From positions 1 through 33,774 of the forward strand of contig CAIKZY010000088.1 of NCBI GenBank assembly GCA_903832025.1: 33,774 nt of DNA, in the 5' to 3' direction. The translations under genes and the position numbers were made by a program. Origin of the DNA: an uncultured Actinomycetes bacterium. GTDB lineage: Bacteria; Actinomycetota; Actinomycetes; S36-B12. Below the pieces are notes generated by a model. It made no database searches and had not been told where the DNA came from. It saw only the letters and a list, made by a program, of their open reading frames with translations. Below are positions 16,760-25,190 of this stretch, piece after piece (the first letter of the stretch is position 1; the number at the start of each line of letters is the position of its first letter).

Positions 16760-17649
16760 AACTGGCGATGGTGCGTTCGGCAGCCGGCACCACCTTCGAT
16801 CGGCCACGACTGGCTCGCGTGGACGACCAGACCGTGCAGATCTACCCCGACGACGCCGGCACGCTGGACGACTACATTCGCAATCCTGCTCCGATGGCGC
16901 TGACCGGGCCGAGCCAGCCCGCACCGCTGGACCAGGTCACCTTTGACGCACCGGTTCGTCGGGTGAATCGAGACATCTTGTGCACCGGCTGGAACTACTG
17001 GGACCACTTCGAGGAGGGGTACGGCAAGCGTGGCGGCCAAGACCCCCAAGAACGCCCCGCCCACCCCACGTTCTTCACCAAGGGCCCGCACGCGATCGTC
17101 GGTCCCACCGACCCGGTAGCGGTGGACCTGGAGCTGGCCCAGGCCTGGGACTACGAAGTCGAGATCGCGGTCATCATCGGCACCCAAGGACGCTCGATTC
17201 CCGCCGAGCGCGCATGGGAGCACGTATTCGGCATGTGCGTGGCCAACGACATGACGGCCCGAGACATCCAGCGCCAGCACGGCGGGCAGTGGTTCAAGGG
17301 CAAGAGCATCGATGCCACCATGCCGATCGGCCCGTGGGTCACCACGATGGATGCCCTCGACGATCCGGCAGCCCTGGAACTGCGATGCCTGCTCAACGGC
17401 CAGGTGCTGCAACAGGCACGCGTGGGGCAGATGGCCTTTGACATCCCGACGTTGATTGCCGAATTGAGCTGGGGCATGACGCTGTACCCGGGCGATGTGC
17501 TGCTCACCGGCACCCCGGCGGGGGTGGGCTATGCCCGCGAGCCGCAGATCCTGCTGCAGCCCGGTGATGTGCTGGTCAGCGAGGTCGTCGGCCTGGGCAG
17601 GTTGCACAATGCCGTGCAGTCGGTGCCCTTGCACGAATATCGCCGCTGA
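16756..17649 (+). CDS. Fumarylacetoacetate hydrolase-family protein, second copy
   Basis: The protein has 297 residues, with GGGAG before the ATG and a 4-bp overlap with the Rid gene. The FAH core has DYEVEIAVIIGTQG (E-x-E metal ligands), ANDMTARDIQRQ, WFKGKSIDATMPIGPWV and MTLYPGDVLLTGTPAGVG. The N-terminal ~60 residues (RVDDQTVQIYPDDAG) form the small accessory domain seen in longer members. It is only distantly similar to the first FAH protein of this operon, so a separate substrate is likely, such as a decarboxylated or 2-hydroxy-dienoate intermediate. C-C hydrolase, decarboxylase and isomerase activities all occur in this family. Confidence 0.87.
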   Translation: MKLAMVRSAAGTTFDRPRLARVDDQTVQIYPDDAGTLDDYIRNPAPMALTGPSQPAPLDQVTFDAPVRRVNRDILCTGWNYWDHFEEGYGKRGGQDPQERPAHPTFFTKGPHAIVGPTDPVAVDLELAQAWDYEVEIAVIIGTQGRSIPAERAWEHVFGMCVANDMTARDIQRQHGGQWFKGKSIDATMPIGPWVTTMDALDDPAALELRCLLNGQVLQQARVGQMAFDIPTLIAELSWGMTLYPGDVLLTGTPAGVGYAREPQILLQPGDVLVSEVVGLGRLHNAVQSVPLHEYRR

Positions 17650-17713
17650 GCCCGGCCGCATCACCGCCTGCGTTTGGTGAAGTGACTTGCGCCCTGATCC
17701 GATATGTCGGAAG

Positions 17714-17739
17714 ATTTGCGATAGTCAATTTATCGAAAT
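17714..17739 (+). promoter_or_regulatory. Dyad operator upstream of the fused monooxygenase gene
   Basis: ATTTGCGATA is followed by GTCAATT and then TATCGAAAT, an inverted repeat whose arms differ by one inserted base. It lies 12-38 nt before the ATG at 17752, next to the CTGGAGG ribosome site. The 9-mer TTTGCGATA also occurs, inverted, in the divergent promoter near 22682. A repressor site is likely. Confidence 0.55.
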
Positions 17740-17751
17740 ACTGGAGGACGC

Positions 17752-20112
17752 ATGCGGATTGCAGTGATCGGTGGCGGACCGGGCGGGCTGTACTTCTCGT
17801 CACTGGTCAAGCAACTGGACCCCGCGGCGTCGGTGACCGTCTGGGAGCGCAACGCCCCAGATGACACCTTCGGCTTCGGCGTGGTCTTCAGTGACCAGAC
17901 GCTGTCGGGCATCAAGGCCTCCGATCGCGATGCCTTCGACGAGATGGGCCGTTCCTTTGCCTACTGGAATGACATCGACGTGTGGGTCGACGGGGAGCAG
18001 ATCACTATCGGCGGCAATGGCTTTGCCGCCATGAGCCGCAAGCAGCTGCTGAACGTGCTCCAGCGCAGAGCCCTGGAGCACGGGGTAGATGTGCACTTCC
18101 AGACCGAGGCGCCGCCGGTGGAAACCCTGATGGACCAGTACGACCTGGTCCTGGCCTGCGACGGCATCAACTCCCCGATTCGCGCGCACTACGCCACCGA
18201 GTTCGGGACGACCATCGATTCGCGTGAGTGCAAGTACATGTGGCTGGGCACCAACACCGTGTACGACGCATTCAAGTTCTTCGTCCTGAACACCCCCTGG
18301 GGTGTCATCCAGGTGCACGCCTACCCCATGGACGACAAGCAGTCCACCTTCATCGTGGAAATGCATGAGGATGTCTGGCGTGCCGGTGGCTTTGACCGAG
18401 TCGACGCTGCCAGTCTGCCTCCGGGGGTATCGGACGAGGAATCCATCGCACGGTTGCGTGAGCTGTTCGAACCGGTGCTGGACGGCGGTGACCTGCTGGC
18501 CAACAACAGCAAGTGGCTGGCCTTCCGGACCGTTCGCAACAAGACACTGGTGCACAAGAACATGGCGTTGCTGGGCGATGCCGCGCACACTGCGCACTTC
18601 TCCATCGGATCGGGCACCAAGCTGGCCATGGAAGACGCACTGGCCCTGGCGGCATGCGTGGCCGAGCAGCCCACGATCGAGCTGGCCCTGAAGGCATACG
18701 ACGCCGAGCGAGGCCCGGTCATCAAGAGCACCCAGCGGTCGGCACAGGCGTCGAGGGAGTGGTTCGAGGAGAACGGCCAGTACCAGGACCAGGACGTGAT
18801 GCAGTTCGAGTTCAACCTGATGACGCGCTCGCGTCGTATCACCTACGGCAACCTGCAAGAGCGCGACCCGATGTACATCCAGGCCATGGACGCCTGGCTG
18901 CTGGACGATCAGATCGCCGCCGGCAACGTCGCTGCCGGAACCAGCCCGCGTCCTCCCGTGTTCATGTCGTACACGCTCGGTGAGCTGCCCCTGGACAACC
19001 GTGTCGTGGTCAGCCCGTACGGGATCTATGCCGCCACCGATGGCGTTGTGAACAGCACGCACATTGCGCACTACGGCGCCCGAGCGCTGGGCGGTGCCGG
19101 GCTGCTGATCACCGAGATGACGGCGGTGTCACCCAGCGGTCGGATCACCGAAGGCTGCCCGGGCCTGTGGTCGGCTGAGCAGGTGCAGGCCTGGCGTGCG
19201 GTGACCGACCTGGTGCACACCACCAATGCCAAGATCGCCGTGCAGCTGGGCCACTCCGGTCCCAAGGGTGCATGCGAGCCGGCCTGGATGGGAATGGACA
19301 TCCCGATGGCACGCGGTGGCTGGGAACTGATCGGACCCGAGGCGGTCCCATACGCCCCGGCCGGAGCGGTGCCCAGGGCGATGACCGAGGCCGATATCGA
19401 GCAGGTCGTGGCCGAGTTCGTGGCGGCCACGGTCAACGCCGATGCAGCAGGATTCGATGCCCTTGAACTGCAGTTCGGTCATGGCTTCTTGCTGTCGGCG
19501 TTCTTGACGCCGGTGTCTAATCACCGCACTGACCAGTACGGCGGTGACCTGAACGGCCGCTTGCGTTTCCCCCTGCTGGTCCTGGATGCCGTGCGCGCTG
19601 CATGGCCGGCACACAAGCCGATTCTGGTTCGCATCTCGGCGACCGACTGGGTGCCCGATGGGCTGACCATGGACGATGCCGTGGCGATCTCGCGGACCGT
19701 GGTCGACCATGGTGCGGCCCTCATCGACGTGTCCACCGGGGAGACCACCGTCAAGGCACGGCCCGCATATGGGCGCACGTATCAAACCCCGTTCGCCGAC
19801 CGCATTCGTCAGCTGGCCAAGGTGCCGACGATGGCCGTGGGCGCAATCAGCAGCTACGACGATGTCAACACCATCATCGCGGCCGGCCGCGCTGACCTGT
19901 GCGCCATTGGCCGACCCCATATCTACGACCCGAACTGGACCCTGCATGCCGCTGCCGAGCAGGGCTTTGCCATGGACTGGCCCCCGATGTATGCCGTGGG
20001 TGCGGCCAAGCCGCCGGCCGGGCGGGCCGAGGATCCCAAGCCCCGCCTGGAGCTGGTCATCGACAGCTCGTCCGTGGTCGACCGCCCACGTCGATGGCAA
20101 CCGGCAACTTGA
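17752..20112 (+). CDS. Fused flavin monooxygenase/old yellow enzyme: 2-aminobenzoyl-CoA monooxygenase/reductase or salicylyl-CoA 5-hydroxylase type
   Basis: The protein has 786 residues in two domains. Residues 1-~390 are an FAD monooxygenase: AVIGGGPGGLYFSSLVKQLD at the N-terminus, LACDGINSPIR near 137, and LLGDAAHTAHFSIGSGTKL (Asp276). Residues ~400-760 are an FMN old-yellow-enzyme barrel: PLDNRVVVSPYGIYA, LGHSGPKGACEPAWMG, SNHRTDQYGGDLNGRLRFP and AVGAISSYDDVNTII. Known proteins with this order hydroxylate 2-aminobenzoyl-CoA or salicylyl-CoA at C5; the reductase half can reduce the ring. It starts at ATG after CTGGAGG and has its own operator. With the ligase at 28815 it would activate and hydroxylate an ortho-substituted benzoate. 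Confidence 0.9.
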   Translation: MRIAVIGGGPGGLYFSSLVKQLDPAASVTVWERNAPDDTFGFGVVFSDQTLSGIKASDRDAFDEMGRSFAYWNDIDVWVDGEQITIGGNGFAAMSRKQLLNVLQRRALEHGVDVHFQTEAPPVETLMDQYDLVLACDGINSPIRAHYATEFGTTIDSRECKYMWLGTNTVYDAFKFFVLNTPWGVIQVHAYPMDDKQSTFIVEMHEDVWRAGGFDRVDAASLPPGVSDEESIARLRELFEPVLDGGDLLANNSKWLAFRTVRNKTLVHKNMALLGDAAHTAHFSIGSGTKLAMEDALALAACVAEQPTIELALKAYDAERGPVIKSTQRSAQASREWFEENGQYQDQDVMQFEFNLMTRSRRITYGNLQERDPMYIQAMDAWLLDDQIAAGNVAAGTSPRPPVFMSYTLGELPLDNRVVVSPYGIYAATDGVVNSTHIAHYGARALGGAGLLITEMTAVSPSGRITEGCPGLWSAEQVQAWRAVTDLVHTTNAKIAVQLGHSGPKGACEPAWMGMDIPMARGGWELIGPEAVPYAPAGAVPRAMTEADIEQVVAEFVAATVNADAAGFDALELQFGHGFLLSAFLTPVSNHRTDQYGGDLNGRLRFPLLVLDAVRAAWPAHKPILVRISATDWVPDGLTMDDAVAISRTVVDHGAALIDVSTGETTVKARPAYGRTYQTPFADRIRQLAKVPTMAVGAISSYDDVNTIIAAGRADLCAIGRPHIYDPNWTLHAAAEQGFAMDWPPMYAVGAAKPPAGRAEDPKPRLELVIDSSSVVDRPRRWQPAT

Positions 20113-20202
20113 CCGTGCCGTGCGCTGACTTCCGCTACCGTCCACGTCACCAACTGCACATGCTCCGCACCCCACCACCACCGCACCGCGAAGGGAAATG
20201 CA

Positions 20203-20970
20203 ATGTCCGATCTGTTGAGCCTTGCCGCAGCGATCGCCAGCGGCTCCGTGCAGGTCATTGACCTGACCAGCCCGCTGCACCATGACACCCCGATCCTGGG
20301 ACTGCCGCCGGAGATGGGCCAGACCGCGCGGTTTGAACTGGAGGAGATCAGTCGGTACGACGATCGCGGGCCAGCCTGGTACTGGAACAATTTCACGACC
20401 GGCGAGCACACCGGCACGCACTTTGATGCGCCCAACCACTGGGTCACCGGCAAGGACCTCGATGACATCAGTCAGGTTCCCGTCACCCGCATGATCGGTC
20501 CTGCTGCAGTGATCGACAAGACCGCCGAGGTCGCGGCCAACCCCGACTACCTGCTGACCATGGATGACATCACTGCCTGGGAAGCAGCCAACGGAACATT
20601 GCCTGACGGCGGCTGGCTGTTGCTGCGCACCGGCTGGTCCAAGTTCGGCGACGATCCGGCGGCATTTGCCAATGCGGACGAGCAGGGCCCGCACACCCCC
20701 GGCCTGTCACCGCAAGCCGCCCGCTACCTGGCCGAGGAGACCAAGCTGCTGGGCTTTGGCACCGAGACAGTAGGCACCGATGCAGGTGGGGCCTTCGGAT
20801 TCGATCCGCCGTTCCCGTGCCACTCGCTGTTCCTGGGCAACAACAAGTACGGCCTGACCCAACTGCGCAACCTGGACAAGCTCCCGGCCACCGGCGCCGT
20901 GGTCATCGCGTTGCCGTTGCCGATTGTCAACGGCTCCGGCAGCCCATGCCGGGTGATCGCGCTGGTGTAG
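20203..20970 (+). CDS. Cyclase-family metal hydrolase, isatin hydrolase-like
   Basis: The protein has 255 residues, with AAGGGAAA before the ATG. The cyclase/kynurenine formamidase fold is marked by GEHTGTHFDAPNHWVTG, with His69, His73, Asp75 and His79 as metal or catalytic residues. Two further segments, RGPAWYWNNFTTGEHTG and GFGTETVGTDAG, match my memory of isatin hydrolases, which are about this long; kynurenine formamidases are nearer 210 residues. Isatin hydrolase opens the isatin ring to isatinate, a step towards anthranilate in some indole-3-acetate pathways. It is downstream of the fused monooxygenase by 90 nt and ends at a hairpin. Kynurenine formamidase or another arylamidase remains possible. 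Confidence 0.82.
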   Translation: MSDLLSLAAAIASGSVQVIDLTSPLHHDTPILGLPPEMGQTARFELEEISRYDDRGPAWYWNNFTTGEHTGTHFDAPNHWVTGKDLDDISQVPVTRMIGPAAVIDKTAEVAANPDYLLTMDDITAWEAANGTLPDGGWLLLRTGWSKFGDDPAAFANADEQGPHTPGLSPQAARYLAEETKLLGFGTETVGTDAGGAFGFDPPFPCHSLFLGNNKYGLTQLRNLDKLPATGAVVIALPLPIVNGSGSPCRVIALV

Positions 20971-20990
20971 CGGCCGTCAGGGCACGGATG

Positions 20991-21024
20991 CGGGCTGGGG
21001 CAGGCGGGAGACTGCGCCAGCCCG
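20991..21024. terminator. Hairpin between convergent genes
   Basis: Outer arms CGGGCTGG and CCAGCCCG enclose a G-G mismatch and inner arms GCAG and CTGC, with an 8-nt loop. The T-tract is absent, as is common in high-GC actinomycetes. It separates the cyclase gene from the convergent oxidoreductase gene. Confidence 0.6.
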
Positions 21025-21069
21025 TGTCATTGCCATGGTGTCACCAGGACAGGGTCATTGCCGCACTCA

Positions 21070-22650
21070 TCAGTGGCGAAGCAGTCGTTGGGCGACCAGG
21101 AATCCTGAGCCACCACCTAGACCCGGACCGGGGTGGGTGGATGCGCCGATATGCCACAGTCTGTTGATGTCGGTGCGGTGACCGCGTGCGGTCGACAAGG
21201 GGCGCCACGCGGCGTACTGGTCCACGCGGCAGTCCCCGCCGTAGGGATCCCCGCCCACCAGGTTGCAGTTCATGGCCTCAATCTCTGCTGGTCCCAGCAC
21301 CACGGTGCCGGTAGCCGCTGATCGAATGTTGGCGATGTGCGGCTGCAACTGGTCGATCACGCGATCGGCATAGGCATCGCGCAGCTCCGAGGTCCAGGCG
21401 CCGGCACCGGGATCGATCACCCCGGCCAGGTCCCCGCGCACGTGTCGGGGATTTTCCTGCAGCTGAATCCACAGCAGTCCCTTGCCCTCTGGCACGCGAG
21501 TGGCATCGATCGTGGCTGGTTGGCCCACCACGATCGTTGGCCGGGACGGCAGCATGCCGCGCCAGGCAGCATTGACCGATTCAGACAGCGATCCCATCGA
21601 GTCCAGCACATGGACCATGGCCGTGCGCGCAAGACGGTCATCGCCCACCCAGGCCGGCGGTGCGTCCAAGGCAATGTGAATCTGCATCGCGGCGCGGCCA
21701 TAGCGAAACGCATCAGCGGCCTGCGCCGTTGGCGCCGGCACCACGTCACTGGGCAGCAGGTGTTGATACAGGGCTTGCGGAGTGACCGATGCCACGATGG
21801 CCTTGCGTGCGGCGATCACTGAGCCGTTGGACAGATGCACCGCGCGGGCTGTTCCCTCGGTGACCTCGATGCGCTCGACGGTGGAGTCGGTCATGAGCGC
21901 ACCGCCGGCATCGGTGATGATGCCGATCAGCGCATCAACCACGGTGACGCCACCGCCGACCGGCACCGGCATGCCGCCCCAGGCGATCGCCGCAGCGATG
22001 ACCTTGGTGATGAAGGCACTGGATGCGTCATCTGGCCCCAGCCCGTTGTGCAGTGCCCATGGAGCCAGCAGGGCATGGGTCACCGGTGAGGTGAACGTGC
22101 GCTCCAGCCACGGCGCCGCCGGTTCCAGCATTTCGGCTCCCTGACCGACCAAGCCGCGAGTGCCCAGGGCACGCCAGGCCTTCCAGCCGAACTTCATCGC
22201 CGAGGAGCGCCAAAAGTCAGTGCCCAGGACCCCGAAGGCCAGATCCGCCTTGGCGGCGAAGTCACCGATCATCTGCTCCCACGCCGGCCCATCACCTAAT
22301 GCATGCATCTGCTCGGCGGTGGCTGCGGCGTCGGTGGACAGCACCGCGGTCCCGTCGGCACACACCACCCCGGTCGGGGAGTCGGTGTTCTGGTAGACCA
22401 CCCCGCGCGCGGCAAGGTCACCGGACAGCGCCCCATAGGCCGGACCACCGACAAACAGCGGATGCCAGCTCGAAAGCTGCTCCACGGTGTAGCCGTCAAA
22501 CATCGCCGTGGTGGTGGCGATCGCACCGCCGGGCACCCGGTTGCGCTCGATCAGCGCAACCGTCCACCCGCCCTTGGCCAGCATGGCCCCGGCAACCAGC
22601 GCATTGATGCCACTGCCGATGATGACGGCATCAAAGCGCTGCTGCGTCAT
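21070..22650 (-). CDS. PYROXD2/phytoene desaturase-like FAD oxidoreductase, copy 1
   Basis: The ATG at 22650 has GGAGGGGAA directly upstream; an upstream in-frame ATG at 22689 is unlikely. The protein has 526 residues. The FAD motif is DAVIIGSGINALVAGAMLAK at residues 7-26, followed by ERNRVPGGA. The C-terminal FAD segment is WHIGASTHPGPGLGGGSG. It resembles the NAD(P)/FAD-dependent carotenoid-desaturase-like group, whose catabolic members oxidise C-C or C-N bonds. It is divergent from a paralogue that starts 89 nt away, and convergent with the cyclase gene. Substrate is unknown; a dihydro- or amino-intermediate from the CoA route is a guess. Confidence 0.82.
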   Translation of the reverse strand: MTQQRFDAVIIGSGINALVAGAMLAKGGWTVALIERNRVPGGAIATTTAMFDGYTVEQLSSWHPLFVGGPAYGALSGDLAARGVVYQNTDSPTGVVCADGTAVLSTDAAATAEQMHALGDGPAWEQMIGDFAAKADLAFGVLGTDFWRSSAMKFGWKAWRALGTRGLVGQGAEMLEPAAPWLERTFTSPVTHALLAPWALHNGLGPDDASSAFITKVIAAAIAWGGMPVPVGGGVTVVDALIGIITDAGGALMTDSTVERIEVTEGTARAVHLSNGSVIAARKAIVASVTPQALYQHLLPSDVVPAPTAQAADAFRYGRAAMQIHIALDAPPAWVGDDRLARTAMVHVLDSMGSLSESVNAAWRGMLPSRPTIVVGQPATIDATRVPEGKGLLWIQLQENPRHVRGDLAGVIDPGAGAWTSELRDAYADRVIDQLQPHIANIRSAATGTVVLGPAEIEAMNCNLVGGDPYGGDCRVDQYAAWRPLSTARGHRTDINRLWHIGASTHPGPGLGGGSGFLVAQRLLRH

Positions 22651-22681
22651 TTCCCCTCCAAGGCTTGCCCATGACTGCGTA

Positions 22682-22714
22682 TATCGCAAAGATGTCGATC
22701 GTCAGTTTTGCATA
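22682..22714. promoter_or_regulatory. Dyad operator in the divergent promoter of the two oxidoreductases
   Basis: TATCGCAAA is separated by 15 nt from TTTTGCATA, a near-inverted copy, with a CGATCG palindrome at the centre (22696-22701). The left arm is the exact reverse complement of TTTGCGATA found before the fused monooxygenase gene. The site lies between starts at 22650 and 22739. Confidence 0.55.
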
Positions 22715-22738
22715 GGACACGCGGGATTGGGTCTGTTC

Positions 22739-24283
22739 ATGGCAACAGCGGTGGATGTCATCGTCATCGGATCAGGGGTCAACGGCCTGTCCGCGGCGGC
22801 CCTGCTGGCCAAGTCCGGCAAGTCGGTGCTGGTCCTGGAAGCCAACGACCGCCCAGGCGGCGCGGTGCGGACCGAGCAGATCACTCTGCCGGGGTTCCAT
22901 CATGATCTCTTCGCCATGAACCTGGGCCTGTTCGCCGGTGGCCCGGTCAATGCTGCCCTGGGCGCTGACCTGGCCCGACACGGCTTTGAGCTCGTGCCGT
23001 CGGCCAAGCCGTTCTGCTCACTGTTTCCCGACGGTTCGGTCCTGGGGGTGCAGGCAGACCCCGCGGCCACCTTGGCCAACGTCATCGCCCTGGCTCCCCA
23101 GGACGGCCTGGCCTGGCAGTGCCTGACCGAGCAACTGGGCTCCTGGGCACCGCACCTGATCGGGATGCTCGGCGCCGACATGCCCAGCGTGAAGGCGGCC
23201 AAAACCCTGTACAAGGCGCGCAAGGACCTGGGGAACGACGGTGTCTACGAACTGGTCAAGCTCGCCTTGGCATCCACGAGGTCGTTCACCGATCAGCACT
23301 TCACCGACCCACGTGTGAAGGCACTGATGGCCTCGTGGGGGATGCACTTGGATTTCGCCCCCGATGTTCCCGGCGGTGCGATGTTCGCATTCTTGGAAAC
23401 CTTCGGCGGACAGCTGTTCGGCATGGTGATCGGCAAGCACGGTGCCGCAGGCATGATCAACGCCCTGGTCGGGGTGATCGAGGAATACGGTGGAACCGTG
23501 CGCACCAGCGCACCGGTTGAGCACATTGATGTCACCAATGGTCGTGCGACCGGGGTGCGCATTGCCGGCGGCGAGCAGTTCACTGCACGCAAGGCCGTGA
23601 TCTCCAACGTCAACCCCGCGCTCATGCCGGCATTGCTGCCACCGGAGATTGCGGCCCGGCCTGCGGTGGCGCGGGCCAGGCAGTTCCAGCCCGGACTGGC
23701 CACGATGATGATGCACCTGGCATTGGACGCCCAGCCGGACTGGATCAATCCTCAGGCAAAGGACTACAACTACGTCCACATCGGTCCGTATGTCGATGAC
23801 ATGGCCATGACCTATGCCCATGCACAGGCAGGTCGCCTGCCGGACCACCCCACGCTGGTGGTGGGACAGCCAACGGTCACTGACCCATCACGGGCACCGG
23901 AGGGCAAGCATGTGCTGTGGGTGCAAGTACGCATGCTGCCGTTGACGTTGGCCGATGGCCGCACCTGGGACGACGCCGCCCCGGCCTATGCCGAGCACGT
24001 GCTTGACCTGCTGGAGCAATACGCACCCGGCCTGCGCGGGCACATCCTGGGATCGGCAGTGCTCTCCCCGGCAGACCTGCCCCGATACAACGTCAATCTC
24101 GTGCAGGGGGATTCGCTGGGCGGCAGCCACCATCCGGCACAGTTCTTCTTCCTGCGTCCGGTTCCCGGCTGGGGACGGCATCGGACCCCAATTGACGGGC
24201 TGTATGTGTGCGGCGCCAGTACCTGGCCAGGCGGTGGCGTGGGTGGCACCTCCGGTGCGCTGGTCGCAGACAGCCTGACCTAG
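22739..24283 (+). CDS. PYROXD2/phytoene desaturase-like FAD oxidoreductase, copy 2
   Basis: The ATG at 22739 gives 514 residues; the frame is open much further upstream, but that stretch overlaps the opposite gene and is not coding. The FAD motif is DVIVIGSGVNGLSAAALLAK with EANDRPGGAVRTEQ, and the C-terminal segment is GLYVCGASTWPGGGVGGTSG. It is clearly homologous to the divergent copy 1, but the two differ widely, so the duplication is not recent. Both genes share one short intergenic operator, so they are probably co-regulated. The ribosome site is weak (GGGATTGGG about 7-14 nt upstream). Confidence 0.82.
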   Translation: MATAVDVIVIGSGVNGLSAAALLAKSGKSVLVLEANDRPGGAVRTEQITLPGFHHDLFAMNLGLFAGGPVNAALGADLARHGFELVPSAKPFCSLFPDGSVLGVQADPAATLANVIALAPQDGLAWQCLTEQLGSWAPHLIGMLGADMPSVKAAKTLYKARKDLGNDGVYELVKLALASTRSFTDQHFTDPRVKALMASWGMHLDFAPDVPGGAMFAFLETFGGQLFGMVIGKHGAAGMINALVGVIEEYGGTVRTSAPVEHIDVTNGRATGVRIAGGEQFTARKAVISNVNPALMPALLPPEIAARPAVARARQFQPGLATMMMHLALDAQPDWINPQAKDYNYVHIGPYVDDMAMTYAHAQAGRLPDHPTLVVGQPTVTDPSRAPEGKHVLWVQVRMLPLTLADGRTWDDAAPAYAEHVLDLLEQYAPGLRGHILGSAVLSPADLPRYNVNLVQGDSLGGSHHPAQFFFLRPVPGWGRHRTPIDGLYVCGASTWPGGGVGGTSGALVADSLT

Positions 24284-24286
24284 GCA

Positions 24287-24309
24287 AGCACCCCTGATTG
24301 GGGCCTGCT
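24287..24309. terminator. Small convergent hairpin
   Basis: AGCACCCC, loop TGATT, then GGGG, two bulged C and TGCT form a stem between the convergent oxidoreductase and PaaX-like genes. Its strength is moderate and there is no T-tract. Confidence 0.45.
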
Positions 24310-25130
24310 CAGGTGGGAATCTGCTCCCTGGCGAAAGCCAGGGCTTGGCCGGCCAGCTTGTCGTGAATGTCGAAGAACACCGCCGTGCCGGTACGACCAG
24401 GCCAGGACTTGGGCAAGTACGCCGCCGGCAGCCCGGGATCCAGATACGGAATAGCCCGCCAGGCCGTCAGCGCACGGGTGTAGTCGGCGAAGGCGGCGCG
24501 GGACTGACTGGCGCGGGCAGGGGCCTTCCACCGATTGGCCATCGGGCGAAACGCCTTGGTGAAACTGGTGTAGAGGTCGGCGATGGCATCCAGGTCCCAC
24601 CATTGCCGGACGACCTGCGCACTGGGTCGAAAGCCGATGTGCTCGGCGGTGAACAGATCCACGCACTGCTGGATCTGCAAGCTGGACACCACATGGCGCA
24701 GGTCCTGCTCGAGCTGGCGCGGTGCGATCCACAACCCACCGCTGACCTGTGCAGAGCCGATCGCGGACAGCCGGGAGCGCAGTCGATAGCGCACGTCACG
24801 CTTGGTCTCAGGAATGGAGAATGCCGCCAGCACCCACCCCATGTCGGCCGGTGGATGCCTGCGCTGCAGCACGCGCGCATCGCCAAGGTCGAATGTCGTT
24901 CGCGCCACTGGTGCCAGGGCGTAGCCGGCCAGTCCATTGTGTCGCTCGGCAAGCACGATGCCGCGGCGCTTCATCCGAGACAGCGCACCGCGGACGCTGG
25001 ACTGGTCGATATCGACCAGGGTCAGCATGTCCACCAGTGAGGACACCGGGAACCAGCCACCCAATTGGCGGCTGTAGGCACCGTAAATCGTCACGATCAG
25101 CGATTGCGGACGCTGCGCCCGCGCGGTCAC
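24309..25130 (-). CDS. PaaX-family transcriptional regulator
   Basis: The GTG at 25130 is preceded by GGGGAAAG at 7 nt and gives 273 residues; a GTG at 25160 is an alternative. The N-terminal winged-helix PaaX domain (about residues 1-80) has LIVTIYGAYSRQLGGWFPVSSLVDMLTLVDIDQSSVRGALSRMKRRG, seen here in short pieces such as QSSVRGALSRMKRRG. The middle and C-terminal domains carry GLWIAPRQLEQDL and RTGTAVFFDIHDKLAGQA. PaaX proteins repress catabolic operons and respond to an aryl-CoA such as phenylacetyl-CoA, so this one may sense the aryl-CoA made here (inference). It faces the LLM gene across a gap that contains a 23-bp tandem repeat. Confidence 0.82.
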   Translation of the reverse strand: MTARAQRPQSLIVTIYGAYSRQLGGWFPVSSLVDMLTLVDIDQSSVRGALSRMKRRGIVLAERHNGLAGYALAPVARTTFDLGDARVLQRRHPPADMGWVLAAFSIPETKRDVRYRLRSRLSAIGSAQVSGGLWIAPRQLEQDLRHVVSSLQIQQCVDLFTAEHIGFRPSAQVVRQWWDLDAIADLYTSFTKAFRPMANRWKAPARASQSRAAFADYTRALTAWRAIPYLDPGLPAAYLPKSWPGRTGTAVFFDIHDKLAGQALAFAREQIPT

Positions 25131-25190
25131 GTCGATGCTTTCCCCGCTGATCCCCGCCACGCAGCGCAGCCTAGGGCACGCCCGCGCCGG

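Noticed and set aside
7244-20970. A plain nicotinate or homogentisate pathway
   Set aside because: Maleate isomerase and FAH enzymes fit both, but there is no nicotinate hydroxylase or homogentisate dioxygenase, and the bicupin is of gentisate type.
22508-22738. N-terminal extension of the second PYROXD2-like protein
   Set aside because: The stretch overlaps the start and promoter of the opposite gene, and FAD motifs begin only after 22739.
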